A DNA stretch of 64,000 nt, taken from contig JABZLB010000012.1 in assembly GCA_015256945.1 (NCBI GenBank), forward strand, positions 1 to 64,000. The letters run 5' to 3'. Positions 33,935 through 43,531 of this stretch are shown in pieces. Source of the stretch: Prevotellaceae bacterium. Its GTDB lineage: Bacteria; Bacteroidota; Bacteroidia; Bacteroidales; Bacteroidaceae. Position 1 is the first letter of the stretch, and the number at the start of each line of letters is the position of its first letter. The notes beneath the pieces are model-generated. The model was not told where the DNA came from and searched no databases. It saw only the letters and a list, made by a program, of their open reading frames with translations. The translations under genes were made by a program, and so were the position numbers.

Positions 33935-36900
33935 ACGTCAGAAGACTTTTTATACCTGCTTGGCGACACACCGTAGTATTTTTTGAAGGCCGTGCTGAAG
34001 TAAGCCGCATCGGTGAAGCCCGTTTTGATGGCCACTTCCTGTACCTGATGCCCCTCGAGAAGCAGGCGGGCCGCCGCTTTCATGCGTACAATGGTGATGA
34101 GTTCGCCGGGCGACTGGCCGGTCAGTGCCTTTAGTTTTTCGTACAGTATGGTTCTGCTCATGGCTATTTCGCGACATAGCATGTTGACGTTGAAATCGGC
34201 TTTTTCCATGTTGTCGCTGATAAATGTCATGCAATGGTTCAGGAATTGGCGGTCAATATCGTTCAGTATGGCGCTACTTCCGGTATGGCCGGCTTCAGCA
34301 ACCGCATTGTCGTTATGCCCTTTCAACTGGTATTTCGCCATGATATTGTTGCGCAGCTGCTCCCTGCTGCTCATCATGTTGTGTACCTTTGCCAGCAGAA
34401 TTTCGGTATCGAAAGGCTTGGGAATATAGTCGTCGGCCCCGCAATCGAAGCCCTTTATCATGCTTTCGCGCCCCGCCTTGGCCGTTAACAGAATGACGGG
34501 TATGTGCGACGTGGCTACCGATTGTTTGATTTTGCGGCACAGCATATCACCTTGTATGCCCGGCATCATGACGTCGCTGATGATAAAATCAACCATCTGG
34601 TGTTCTAAATAACTGAGAGCCTGACGGCCGTCGGCAACGTCAACCACATGATAGCAGGCCTCAAAGATGTGACGAAGATAATAGCGAAGGTCGTCGTTAT
34701 CTTCAACAATCATCAGTCGTTTTGCCTCTGTCTGCGGCAGGGCAGAGGCCTGTGACGGCAGCGTATTGCAACAGTTGACGGGAGGCTGAGGCGCAGGGGT
34801 GGTGTCGGCACTGCTGTTTTCTGGTGCCACCAGCCCTTTACGATGCAGCCTTAGCGGCAGCCACCAGCAGTGTTGCCGTTTATTTGCAAATGTTACATAG
34901 AACGTGGTGCCCTTGCCTTGCCGACTTTGAAAGGTGATGTCGCCGCCGTTGTTGCGCATGATGTTGCGCGCAAAGGCCAGCCCTATACCGTTGCCGCTGT
35001 GGTTGCTGTCGACGGCATTGGCGGCACGATAGAACAGTGTGAACAGCTTTTTCTGCGATTCGGGCGGAATGCCGATGCCCGTATCGCGTACGGCAATAAC
35101 CGTATTGTGGCGGCCTTTGATAAGCTTAATGATGATTTTTCCACCATAACGGTTGTATTTTACCGCGTTCGATACGATGTTATACAGTACGTGATCGGTT
35201 TGTTTACGGTTTATCCATACCAGGCATTGTTCCCTTGGGAGGACGAGGCGCAGGTGCAGGGCCTTTTCGTTAAGCAGGCAGGCGCAGGCCGTTGTAAGCT
35301 CTTTGAGAACGATGTTCAGGTTGCAGGGGCTGTCGGTGCCGGTGCCGTCGCTGTACGTCTGCATGTCCATTTTCTGGAAATTCAGCAGGTCGGTGGTAAA
35401 CTGATGGAGCTTTTGTGCACTACTTAACGCCAGTTCCAGCAAACGCTTGTCGGGCTGGGGCAGCGTGTTGCTGCGGTTAAGGTCGCGCAAGGGGTTGATA
35501 ATAAGCGTTACAGGCGTACGTATATCGTGGGCGGTATTGACGAAAAACTGCAGCTTGTTCCTGAAATTGCGGCGTTCGAGACGCGCTGTATAGTTGCGCC
35601 ACGCGCTGTAAAAGGCCAGCGATGCCAGCAGCAGGTAAGCGGCCCAGGCCCATATACTGTTCCACCATGGGCGTGAAATGTGTATGGAAAGTGTTGTTTC
35701 GCCGATAAGCTTACCCGTGTTACGGCTTATGCTGCGCACGTGGAAGGTATAGTTTCCCGGCGGCAGGTTGGTATAACGGGCGCTGTTTGCCCGTGAGGGT
35801 ACGGCCCAGGCGTGGTCGAAATCTTCCATCAGGTAGGTATAAATTATATCATTCTGATACTGGAAAGAGATGGAAGAGAACGAGATGGTAAACGTATTTT
35901 CGTCGTGTTTTAAGTGTATATCCCTGTTTGTAAGCAGCATTTTGTTGATGGAAATGTCGCGCAGGCGGTAGTCTTTACCCGACGGATGCGACACACTGAA
36001 ACCTGAAATGTGGAGGGGTGCCGTATAATGATAATTGCCAAAAGCCAGCGGATTGAACGATACCACACCATTGTCGCTGCCAAAGAAGAACCTTCCGCCG
36101 GCCGCTTTATAAAATGCAGCGGGTTTGTAATTGGCTACTTGTTCGTTCAGTGTGCTCAGCGACGAGAATACAGTACCTCCATGTCGCGACTGCTGCATGT
36201 AGGCAAGGCCGTGGTCGGTGCTTGTCCACACGCGGCCTTTACGGTCAGTGGCCACACTGTATACATAGTTTGAGGGCAGCCCGCTGGCCGTGGTATACAC
36301 CTTTGCACGGCCTGTTGCCGGGTTAAAAAGCACCAGCCCGCCGCCGTCTGTGGCCAGCCACAGGTGGTCTTTATCCTGTGTAGCGATAAAGTTGATGTAG
36401 CTGTTGCTCTTTATTCCGTAGCGTTTGGGATAGTCGAAATGCTTGTGAAGCCCCGTGCCGTCGCTGTTGACGGTATAAAATCCGTTGGCCGTGGCAATGG
36501 CCAGGCGGTTGTTTCCGATGCCGGTAATGTGGTGAATATAGTCGATTGCAAAGCTACGGCAGCTCCCTTGCGGCGTAATGCACATGAGAGTACCCTTTAA
36601 TCCTCCCGTCCAGAGGTTGTTCTGGCGGTCGATGTATATCGAATAGATATGGTTTGTAGTGAGCGGAGAGTTGGTCGTAGTGAGCTTTTTCACAATGCGT
36701 CCCGATGTGTCGAGCTGCCATAACCCCTCTCCATAGCTGCCCGTCCAGACGTTATCGCCCGTGCCCTGGCACAGCGTGAGGAAAACCTTACCCCTGTAAA
36801 GGTGGCGCCATACGCCGCCGGGCGAGCAGATGCTGAGGCCGTCGTCGGTGGCATACCAGAGGTTTTGACGGCGGTCGACGAGCACGGCGTTGACATGATT

Positions 36901-37941
36901 GTTAATAATGGTCTGCGCATTACCCGATTCGTGCTGGTCGATACGGTAATTTGATTTCAGCAAGTTGCATATCATGATGCCCTCAGTATAGGTGCCTACC
37001 CATATGTTTCCGTTGCCGTCGGTTACCAAATCGTACACATCGTTCGACTTTAAGCGTGCGCTTACCGGGCCGTTAGTGGATAACAGTTTCCACATGGCGC
37101 TGCCGTTGCGCGATGCAGCAAACACACCTTCGCCGTCGATGCCGAGCAATAGCGTGGCGTTATCGTAGGGAATGATGCAACGATAGGTTTTATCAGAGAT
37201 GGGAGCATGCTGAGGAGAGGCAACCATACGGTCCTGACGAAGGTTGTATAACAGCACGCCCCCATGCCGTGTACCCGCCCAGAGCAGGCCCGTAAGGTTG
37301 TCGACGAAGAGCGTTTGTATGCTCGTGCCTTTAAAAATATAACGAATTTCGGGATACTTTGTTCTTGAAATCCGGCATATTCCTGAATCGGTAGCTACAT
37401 AGATATAAGCATATTTTACGACAATATCTGATGCCTTGCCGCGATAAATCAGGCGTACGTCGTGCCACATGGCATCAATTTCGTACACTCCCTCCGACGT
37501 GCAGGCAAAGGCCTGACGGCCGTGCAGGGTAAGTGCATAAAGGTAAACGGGACGGCGCAGTGCAATACCGAGGTCGAGCTGAAGCTTGAAACGGTTGGCA
37601 AAAACATCGAAAACAAACACCTTTCCCGTATTGGTGTAGGCTGTAATGCCACGGCTTATATCCTTGCAAAGCCTTATCTTATGCCCCATTTCGTCTTCAA
37701 CTACCTCGCTGTTAAACAAGCGATAGTTGTGCAAACGGGTGCCGTCGTAACAGTCGACGCCCGATTTTGTAGCTGCCCACAGGCGGCCAAGGTTGTCTTT
37801 GCACAGCGAAAACACACGGTCACTGCTAAGTCCGCGTCGGGCAGATATGGGCTGACAGTGAAACATTTCACCTTTTATGGCAGGCAGAACCCTGCATGAA
37901 ATGCCAATGAAAAGCAGGGCAAGCAGGAAACGATGTTTCAT
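33904..37941 (-). CDS. Hybrid two-component system sensor/regulator (HTCS)
   Basis: 1345-aa single-protein signalling system. The start at 37941 (MKHRFLLALLFIGISC) lies after the promoter; the ATG at 37965 would overlap it. A periplasmic sensor of repeated beta-propeller units (LSSDRVFSLCKDNLGRLWAAT, NVWTGSYGEGLW) ends in a Y_Y_Y domain (LPPGNYTFHVRS), followed by a membrane span (~780). The cytoplasmic part has a HisKA with phospho-acceptor His805 (AHDIRTP), a HATPase with NAVKYN, DTGIGIP and GNGIGLAFA boxes, a receiver with phospho-acceptor Asp1123 (IISDVMMPG), and an AraC-type HTH. It is divergent from susC at 38156 and very likely activates that PUL. The last ~10 codons and stop lie inside the 338-bp repeat. 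Confidence 0.92.
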   Translation of the reverse strand: MKHRFLLALLFIGISCRVLPAIKGEMFHCQPISARRGLSSDRVFSLCKDNLGRLWAATKSGVDCYDGTRLHNYRLFNSEVVEDEMGHKIRLCKDISRGITAYTNTGKVFVFDVFANRFKLQLDLGIALRRPVYLYALTLHGRQAFACTSEGVYEIDAMWHDVRLIYRGKASDIVVKYAYIYVATDSGICRISRTKYPEIRYIFKGTSIQTLFVDNLTGLLWAGTRHGGVLLYNLRQDRMVASPQHAPISDKTYRCIIPYDNATLLLGIDGEGVFAASRNGSAMWKLLSTNGPVSARLKSNDVYDLVTDGNGNIWVGTYTEGIMICNLLKSNYRIDQHESGNAQTIINNHVNAVLVDRRQNLWYATDDGLSICSPGGVWRHLYRGKVFLTLCQGTGDNVWTGSYGEGLWQLDTSGRIVKKLTTTNSPLTTNHIYSIYIDRQNNLWTGGLKGTLMCITPQGSCRSFAIDYIHHITGIGNNRLAIATANGFYTVNSDGTGLHKHFDYPKRYGIKSNSYINFIATQDKDHLWLATDGGGLVLFNPATGRAKVYTTASGLPSNYVYSVATDRKGRVWTSTDHGLAYMQQSRHGGTVFSSLSTLNEQVANYKPAAFYKAAGGRFFFGSDNGVVSFNPLAFGNYHYTAPLHISGFSVSHPSGKDYRLRDISINKMLLTNRDIHLKHDENTFTISFSSISFQYQNDIIYTYLMEDFDHAWAVPSRANSARYTNLPPGNYTFHVRSISRNTGKLIGETTLSIHISRPWWNSIWAWAAYLLLASLAFYSAWRNYTARLERRNFRNKLQFFVNTAHDIRTPVTLIINPLRDLNRSNTLPQPDKRLLELALSSAQKLHQFTTDLLNFQKMDMQTYSDGTGTDSPCNLNIVLKELTTACACLLNEKALHLRLVLPREQCLVWINRKQTDHVLYNIVSNAVKYNRYGGKIIIKLIKGRHNTVIAVRDTGIGIPPESQKKLFTLFYRAANAVDSNHSGNGIGLAFARNIMRNNGGDITFQSRQGKGTTFYVTFANKRQHCWWLPLRLHRKGLVAPENSSADTTPAPQPPVNCCNTLPSQASALPQTEAKRLMIVEDNDDLRYYLRHIFEACYHVVDVADGRQALSYLEHQMVDFIISDVMMPGIQGDMLCRKIKQSVATSHIPVILLTAKAGRESMIKGFDCGADDYIPKPFDTEILLAKVHNMMSSREQLRNNIMAKYQLKGHNDNAVAEAGHTGSSAILNDIDRQFLNHCMTFISDNMEKADFNVNMLCREIAMSRTILYEKLKALTGQSPGELITIVRMKAAARLLLEGHQVQEVAIKTGFTDAAYFSTAFKKYYGVSPSRYKKSSDVPPVRCAQAP

Positions 37942-37962
37942 ATTGTTTTCAGGTGGTTGATG

Positions 37963-37970
37963 CAAAAGTA
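37963..37970 (-). promoter_or_regulatory. -7 element (TACTTTTG) for the hybrid sensor gene
   Basis: TACTTTTG on the minus strand matches TAnnTTTG and lies 22 nt upstream of the ATG at 37941, giving a very short leader. No -33 TTTG is evident. Confidence 0.55.
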
Positions 37971-38060
37971 CATTATTTTCTTAACAGATATTATATATAT
38001 AAGGAATATTTTATGTATGTTTACGACAGAAATTAAAGGTTTTCCGACAAAAAACCAATG

Positions 38061-38089
38061 TTTGCAAGGACTGTTAAGTCTTAATTTTG
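38061..38089 (+). promoter_or_regulatory. Promoter for the PUL susC gene
   Basis: TTTG at 38061-38064 and TAATTTTG at 38082-38089, spaced by 17 nt (slightly short). Transcription would begin near 38096, 60 nt before the ATG. The HTCS binding site is expected upstream, within 37971-38060; no clear inverted repeat was identified there. Confidence 0.6.
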
Positions 38090-38155
38090 TTGAAAATTCA
38101 GAAGAGAGTAAACCTAAATACGATACTGAAAACAATTTAAATATAAACAAAACGT

Positions 38156-41100
38156 ATGAAGAAACAAATCTATTATTTCCTTATGCTATTGGCCTTCTTT
38201 ACTGTAACAGGAGGTAGCGCGCACGCGCAAACAGCGGCCCGGCTGCTGAAAGGCCGTGTTGTTGACACCAGTAACGACCCCATTATAGGGGCCAGCGTGA
38301 TGGTGAAAAACGCGAAAGAGGGAACCGTTACCAACATGGAGGGTAAGTTTTCATTGAATGTTGCCCCTTCGGCAACGCTTGTGGTAAGCTATATTGGCTT
38401 TGTAACGCAGGAGGTAAAAGCCGATACACAGAAAGGCGAAATGACCATTACGCTGAAAGAAGACACCAAAAGGCTGGGCGAAGTAGTGGTTACTGCCCTC
38501 GGCATTAAGCGCGACCGCAAGGCCCTTGGCTACTCTCTGGGAGAGGTTAGCGGCAAGGAACTGCAGAAGGCTAAGGAACCAAACGTCATCAATTCGCTCG
38601 CAGGGAAGGTGGCAGGACTTACTGTAAGCCAGACCGCTACGGGGCCATCGGGATCGACGCGCGTCATTCTTCGCGGCAGTACTGAGCTTACAGGCAACAA
38701 CCAGCCGCTGTATGTGATAGACGGTGTGCCCATGGACAACACCAATTTTGACAGCTCTGACCAGTGGGGTGGCTACGATTTGGGCGACGGAATATCGAGT
38801 ATTAATCCCGACGATATTGAAAACATATCGGTACTTAAAGGCCCTGCCGCATCGGCATTATACGGTAGCCGCGCATCGCATGGCGTTATTTTGATTACCA
38901 CTAAGAAAGCCGACGCAAAGAAAGACTTCTCAGTAGAGCTGAACAGTACGACCACAATTGAGAAACAACTCACCAAATGGGACGACGTTCAATATGAGTT
39001 CGGGCAGGGGGCTGACGGCAAAATATCGCTCACTGACGACCGTTTCTCATCGAACAGAAACTGGGGACCGAGAATCGATCCGGGCCTGATGATGACCTAT
39101 TTCGACGGAGTGGCACGCCCTTATGTAATTATCAAGGACAATATTGACGGCTTTTTCCGTACGGGCGTCAACACAACCAACTCGCTTATTGTGAATAAAA
39201 AGGCAGGGAAAACAGGCGTTCGTATTACCTATACCGACATGCGCGACAAGGATTTAATACCGAAAACGCACATGGCGCGCAACACATTGAACCTGCGTAC
39301 CAACACAACGATTACAAAATTCCTGGATTTAGACTTCAAGGTTACGTACACGCACGAGGGCGTTAAGAACCGTCCGGCGGTGGCCGACCATCGTGCAAAC
39401 ATCGCGAAAAACCTCATGACGCTGTCGACTACTTTCGATCAGGCATGGCTAAAAGAGCATTATGAGGACGAAAATGGCGAATATTATAACTGGAACGACG
39501 GCGATGTGTATAATATAAACCCCTACTGGGTGCTGCACAAAATGACGAACAGGTCGTGGAAAGACAATTACAAGGGTTCGGCTGTCATACGTTACCGACC
39601 GCTGAAACAGCTTACCTTGCAGGCAACGGCCGGCACCGACATCAATTATTTTACATTTGAAGAGTTTGCCTATCCTACGTCGCCGGGTCGCGAACGCGGT
39701 ATGCTTTCGACAAAAGACTACAAGAACCGCATGTACACGGCTGAATTACTGGCTATTTATAAAGGTAAATTTAAGAAGTGGGACTACGGTGCAACACTTG
39801 GCGGAAGCCTGTATAAAACCGACAATAAAACCCAGGTTGTGACGGCTCAAAACATGATTATGCGCGACGCTAAGACGTTACAGAGCTTCACGGAGAAAAC
39901 AATCAGGGAAGAAATATACCGCCGGCAGATTAACTCGGTGTATGGAAGCATGAACTTTGCTTACGATAATTTCGCTTTTCTGGACATGACTTTGCGCGGC
40001 GACTGCTCGTCAACGCTGCCCGTTAACAACAATGTTTACTGGTATCCGTCGGTATCAGGCAGCTTGTTGTTTTCAGAATTGCTGCATGTTGACAAAAATA
40101 TCCTGCCCTATGGCAAGGTGCGTGCTTCGTGGGCAAAGGTGGGAAACGACACCAGTCCTTATATGCTGAGGCCCACTTATGAGATGGCTCTCAACAGCTT
40201 TGGCCAATATCCCATGGCTGCTATTTCCAGTGACGTGATACCAAACAAGAATCTTAAGCCTACGATGACAAACTCTATTGAGCTGGGATTTGAGCTGAAA
40301 TTTCTGAAGAACAGGCTGGGATTAGACTTTACTTACTATAACCAGAACAGTAAAGATCAGATTCTTCGCATGAACACATCGTATGCTTCGGGATACCGTT
40401 ACCAGCTTATCAATGCCGGAGACATTGAAAATCGCGGTATAGAAGTGGTGTTAAACACTCGCCCCATCGAAATGAAAGACTTTAGCTGGGACCTGAATGT
40501 GAACTTCGCCAAGAACTCAAACAAGGTGAAAGAGCTTGCAAACGGAGTGGATGAATTTGAGTTAGCTTCGGCCAGATGGCTGGGCGTGAAGGTGGTTGCC
40601 AAGGTAGGCGAGAACTATGGATGTATTATGGGCAAGGACTTTTTGCGCAACGATAACGGAGATATTATCATCGACGGCAAGACCGGACTGCCTAAAATGA
40701 CCCACGATTTGAAAGTATTGGGCAACGCTACCTGGGACTGGACAGGTGGATTAACCACAAATGTAAGATACAAAAACTTCTCAATGGGAGCCATTTTCGA
40801 CGTAAAGGTGGGAGCTGACCTCTATTCTATGTCGGCCCGCTCGGCGTATAGTACGGGAAAACACAAAGAAACGCTCGAAGGTCGTGACGCATGGTATGAG
40901 TCGGAAGAGAAGCGATTGGCAGCCGGTGTGACGTCAAAGGACTGGCATCCTACCGGTGGATATGTGGCAAAAGGCGTGATTGAACAGCCCGACGGCACGT
41001 TTAAGCCCAATGATATTTTTGTAAGTCCGCAGGAATACTGGACGTATGTAACCACGCAGACGGCGCGCCCGTTTATCTACGACAACACATACGTGAAACT

Positions 41101-41323
41101 TCGTGAGCTTACACTGTCGTACGCTTTCCCGCGCAGGCTGCTGGGTAAGGTTGTAAACGCCCTTTCGGTATCGTTTGTAGCTCGCAACTTATTTAATTTA
41201 TACAAGAACGTTCCCAACATCGACCCCGACTCAAACTATAATAACAGTACGGGAATGGGATTGGAATTCGGCTCGCTTCCTTCAAGACGCAGCTTCGGAT
41301 TAAACGTAAATCTTAAATTCTAA
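38156..41323 (+). CDS. SusC-family TonB-dependent outer-membrane transporter of the GH5/GH3 PUL
   Basis: 1055-aa protein with a signal peptide (MKKQIYYFLMLLAFFTVTGG, cleaved after AHA). It has a carboxypeptidase-regulatory-like domain (LKGRVVDTSNDPIIGASV), the TonB-box-like LGEVVVTALGI, a plug (VILRGSTELTGNNQPLYVIDG, VLKGPAASALYGSRASHGVI), and a barrel ending in a terminal Phe (LNVNLKF). It imports oligosaccharides together with the SusD-like partner encoded 5 nt downstream. The divergent HTCS and downstream GH5/GH3 enzymes point to a beta-linked glucan. It is first in the operon behind the promoter at 38061. Confidence 0.92.
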   Translation: MKKQIYYFLMLLAFFTVTGGSAHAQTAARLLKGRVVDTSNDPIIGASVMVKNAKEGTVTNMEGKFSLNVAPSATLVVSYIGFVTQEVKADTQKGEMTITLKEDTKRLGEVVVTALGIKRDRKALGYSLGEVSGKELQKAKEPNVINSLAGKVAGLTVSQTATGPSGSTRVILRGSTELTGNNQPLYVIDGVPMDNTNFDSSDQWGGYDLGDGISSINPDDIENISVLKGPAASALYGSRASHGVILITTKKADAKKDFSVELNSTTTIEKQLTKWDDVQYEFGQGADGKISLTDDRFSSNRNWGPRIDPGLMMTYFDGVARPYVIIKDNIDGFFRTGVNTTNSLIVNKKAGKTGVRITYTDMRDKDLIPKTHMARNTLNLRTNTTITKFLDLDFKVTYTHEGVKNRPAVADHRANIAKNLMTLSTTFDQAWLKEHYEDENGEYYNWNDGDVYNINPYWVLHKMTNRSWKDNYKGSAVIRYRPLKQLTLQATAGTDINYFTFEEFAYPTSPGRERGMLSTKDYKNRMYTAELLAIYKGKFKKWDYGATLGGSLYKTDNKTQVVTAQNMIMRDAKTLQSFTEKTIREEIYRRQINSVYGSMNFAYDNFAFLDMTLRGDCSSTLPVNNNVYWYPSVSGSLLFSELLHVDKNILPYGKVRASWAKVGNDTSPYMLRPTYEMALNSFGQYPMAAISSDVIPNKNLKPTMTNSIELGFELKFLKNRLGLDFTYYNQNSKDQILRMNTSYASGYRYQLINAGDIENRGIEVVLNTRPIEMKDFSWDLNVNFAKNSNKVKELANGVDEFELASARWLGVKVVAKVGENYGCIMGKDFLRNDNGDIIIDGKTGLPKMTHDLKVLGNATWDWTGGLTTNVRYKNFSMGAIFDVKVGADLYSMSARSAYSTGKHKETLEGRDAWYESEEKRLAAGVTSKDWHPTGGYVAKGVIEQPDGTFKPNDIFVSPQEYWTYVTTQTARPFIYDNTYVKLRELTLSYAFPRRLLGKVVNALSVSFVARNLFNLYKNVPNIDPDSNYNNSTGMGLEFGSLPSRRSFGLNVNLKF

Positions 41324-41328
41324 ATGCC

Positions 41329-42948
41329 ATGAAATCATTATTAAAATTCCCTGTTTATATTTTGTGCATGCTGGCACTGATGCTTAATTCGTGCAGCGAC
41401 AGTGCGTTTGAAGCATTGAATACGAATCCCTCCAAATCGTCAGACGTCGATCCTAATTTCCAGTTCTCACAGTGTGAAGCCGAGATTTGGGGCTACTGGA
41501 TATGGCAGGAGACAGCCCTTAAGTATGCCATGCCCTTCTCACAATACTTAATGGGCGACTGGGGTGTGACCAATTATGGAGGAAAATACCTCAAGGACAA
41601 CCAGTATATGGGTTATGTTTACGAGCAGATGTACCCCATGACGGTAAAGAATCTGGTTGATGTTGTTGAGCGTACAAAGGATGAAAAGCAGCGCAATCTG
41701 CACTATATGGCACGCGTTTTCAAGGTATACGTCATGGGAATACTGACCGATTTATACGGCGATGTGCCCTATTTTGAAGCCGGTCGCGGTTATATCGACG
41801 GCAATGTATTGCCTAAATTCGACCGCCAGGAGGACATTTACAAAGACTTTATGAGCGAATTGCAGATGGCAAACGACTCATTAGACGCTACCTCTACGGG
41901 CAAGGTTACGGGCGATATTATCTTTAACGGCGATGTTGCCAAGTGGAAAAAGCTGGCCAATTCGCTGCATCTGCGCTATGCCATGCGCATGGTTAAGGCG
42001 GCTCCGGAGCTGGCAAAGGAAGAGGTTAAAAAGGCATTGCAGAACAATGGCGGCGTAATGTCGTCGGCTCAGGACGAAGCTTTGGTGCGATATGTGTATG
42101 ACAGCTTCGACTGGACGAACGATGAGTACCGCCGTAACGGCCTTTCGCAGCTGATGATAGGACGTAAAGCCACGCCGTCGATGTATATTTGTTCAACTTT
42201 TTTCAATTGTTTGAAGAGCACAAACGACCCTCGTTTGTTTGTGTATTGCCGCAATTACGACGAGAGTTCGCCCAACAACCCGTTCGGCCGACGCGATATT
42301 ACCGACGAGATGCTTGCTACACCGAAGGCTAAATTCCAGCCTGTCGACCCCGGATATTTCTATTACGACAAGTGGCCGAGCGGCTATTGGAGCAACCTTT
42401 GCAAAAAATATCTGGCACGTGAATGTCGTCCTCAGATGAACAATATTTTCCTGAAGCTCACCTCTCCCGGCGTTATCATGACCTATGCCGAGACAAAACT
42501 CCTCGAGGCTGAGGCGGTAGCACGCTGGGGAACCGAAATAAGCAGTGACCCCGTAGCCAAGTTTTATAAGGAGGGTGTGACGGCAGCATTCCACTTCCTG
42601 GAGAATTACGGCGCGCCTGCATTCAGCAACAGCGACATCAATACATACATCGCTGCCAACAATGTAACCGGAAACCTCGACGACCAGTTGAAGAAAATAA
42701 ATACCCAGCTGTGGATATTACACTTCAATAACCCATGGGAGGGCTATGCCAACTGGCGCAGAAGCGACTATCCCGTGCTGAAACCGTCGCCCGATTACGG
42801 TGCCAAGTGTATCGATTCGCAAACCATACCGCTGCGTCTTTGCTACCCTGTTTTTGAGAGTTCGTACAATAAAGCCAGCTACGATGAGGCTATAAGCCGT
42901 CTGGGTGGCACCGACGACTGGAACAAACCTGTATGGTGGGACAAGTAA
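41329..42948 (+). CDS. SusD-like (SusD-like_2 type) glycan-binding lipoprotein
   Basis: 539-aa lipoprotein (MLNSC, Cys22, followed by SDS). The starting NTNPSKSSDVDPNFQFSQ and the helical repeats YMARVFKVYVMGILTDLYGD and WKKLANSLHLRYAMRMV are typical of the SusD-like_2 branch rather than classical SusD. It ends with a WANWRRSDYPVL-type block. It binds the incoming glycan and closes the SusC barrel. The ATG is 5 nt after the susC stop. A 22-bp-period repeat array begins just past its stop codon. Confidence 0.88.
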   Translation: MKSLLKFPVYILCMLALMLNSCSDSAFEALNTNPSKSSDVDPNFQFSQCEAEIWGYWIWQETALKYAMPFSQYLMGDWGVTNYGGKYLKDNQYMGYVYEQMYPMTVKNLVDVVERTKDEKQRNLHYMARVFKVYVMGILTDLYGDVPYFEAGRGYIDGNVLPKFDRQEDIYKDFMSELQMANDSLDATSTGKVTGDIIFNGDVAKWKKLANSLHLRYAMRMVKAAPELAKEEVKKALQNNGGVMSSAQDEALVRYVYDSFDWTNDEYRRNGLSQLMIGRKATPSMYICSTFFNCLKSTNDPRLFVYCRNYDESSPNNPFGRRDITDEMLATPKAKFQPVDPGYFYYDKWPSGYWSNLCKKYLARECRPQMNNIFLKLTSPGVIMTYAETKLLEAEAVARWGTEISSDPVAKFYKEGVTAAFHFLENYGAPAFSNSDINTYIAANNVTGNLDDQLKKINTQLWILHFNNPWEGYANWRRSDYPVLKPSPDYGAKCIDSQTIPLRLCYPVFESSYNKASYDEAISRLGGTDDWNKPVWWDK

Positions 42949-42962
42949 AAGGCATCGTGTTT

Positions 42963-43072
42963 AATCGCTTTATCCGACAAAATGAATGCCCTTGTCTGAT
43001 GGATTGAATCTTCCTTTCTGGCAGACTTAATCTTCTTTTCTGGCAGACTAAATGCTCTTGTCTGATAAAAGA
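42963..43072. repeat. Five-unit 22-bp tandem array between susD and the next gene
   Basis: Five consecutive 22-bp units start at 42963, 42985, 43007, 43029 and 43051. Each begins AATC or AATG and has a TC-Y-G core at the same offset: TTATCCGACAA, TTGTCTGATGG, CTTTCTGGCAG, TTTTCTGGCAG and TTGTCTGATAA. The cores are imperfect palindromes centred on the sixth base. The array starts 14 bp after the susD stop and fills most of the 171-bp gap to the small lipoprotein gene. Its period equals that of the other arrays in the window, although the core differs. Confidence 0.75.
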
Positions 43073-43119
43073 AAGCACCTTATATAATAATATGTATAAC
43101 CCATAACAAAATAACGATC

Positions 43120-43506
43120 ATGAAATACTTATTTTCTATATGGCTTGGTCTGGCGTTATCGTGCGGCCTTTTCACAAGCTGTGGCGGCGATGACATCAAT
43201 ACTCCCGAGCTGACAGAAGACACATACCCGCGCATTTTCGGCCAGTGGCCTGAAAAAAAGGCCAATGGAAGCCTGGGCGAATTTAGCACACCGCTCGACA
43301 AGCCCCTTGTAATTAACGTGCAATATACGCCTTCTCAGTATTGCGAAGGCACGTGGTATCTCGACGGTGTTGAGGTACACAAGGGCGTAGGATACACTTA
43401 TGTGCCCACGGCACAAGGCCGCTTTCATCTGAAACTGGTTGTCAAGACACCGAAATATGAGACTACCCGCGAGGCCTACATTGTAGTAGTGGCGCCCACT
43501 TCCTGA
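43120..43506 (+). CDS. Small PUL lipoprotein with PKD/Ig-like fold
   Basis: 128-aa lipoprotein (FTSC, Cys21, then GGDD, which suggests surface export). The mature ~105 residues form a single PKD-like beta-sandwich (GTWYLDGVEVHKGVGYTYVP ... GRFHLKLVVKTPKYE). PUL lipoproteins in this position are usually surface glycan-binding proteins of 300-500 aa, so this one is very short and may be just the N-terminal spacer domain of such a protein. It is followed 25 nt downstream by the GH5 gene. Confidence 0.65.
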   Translation: MKYLFSIWLGLALSCGLFTSCGGDDINTPELTEDTYPRIFGQWPEKKANGSLGEFSTPLDKPLVINVQYTPSQYCEGTWYLDGVEVHKGVGYTYVPTAQGRFHLKLVVKTPKYETTREAYIVVVAPTS

Positions 43507-43531
43507 ATTTTTCGATACAGATTAAATCATC

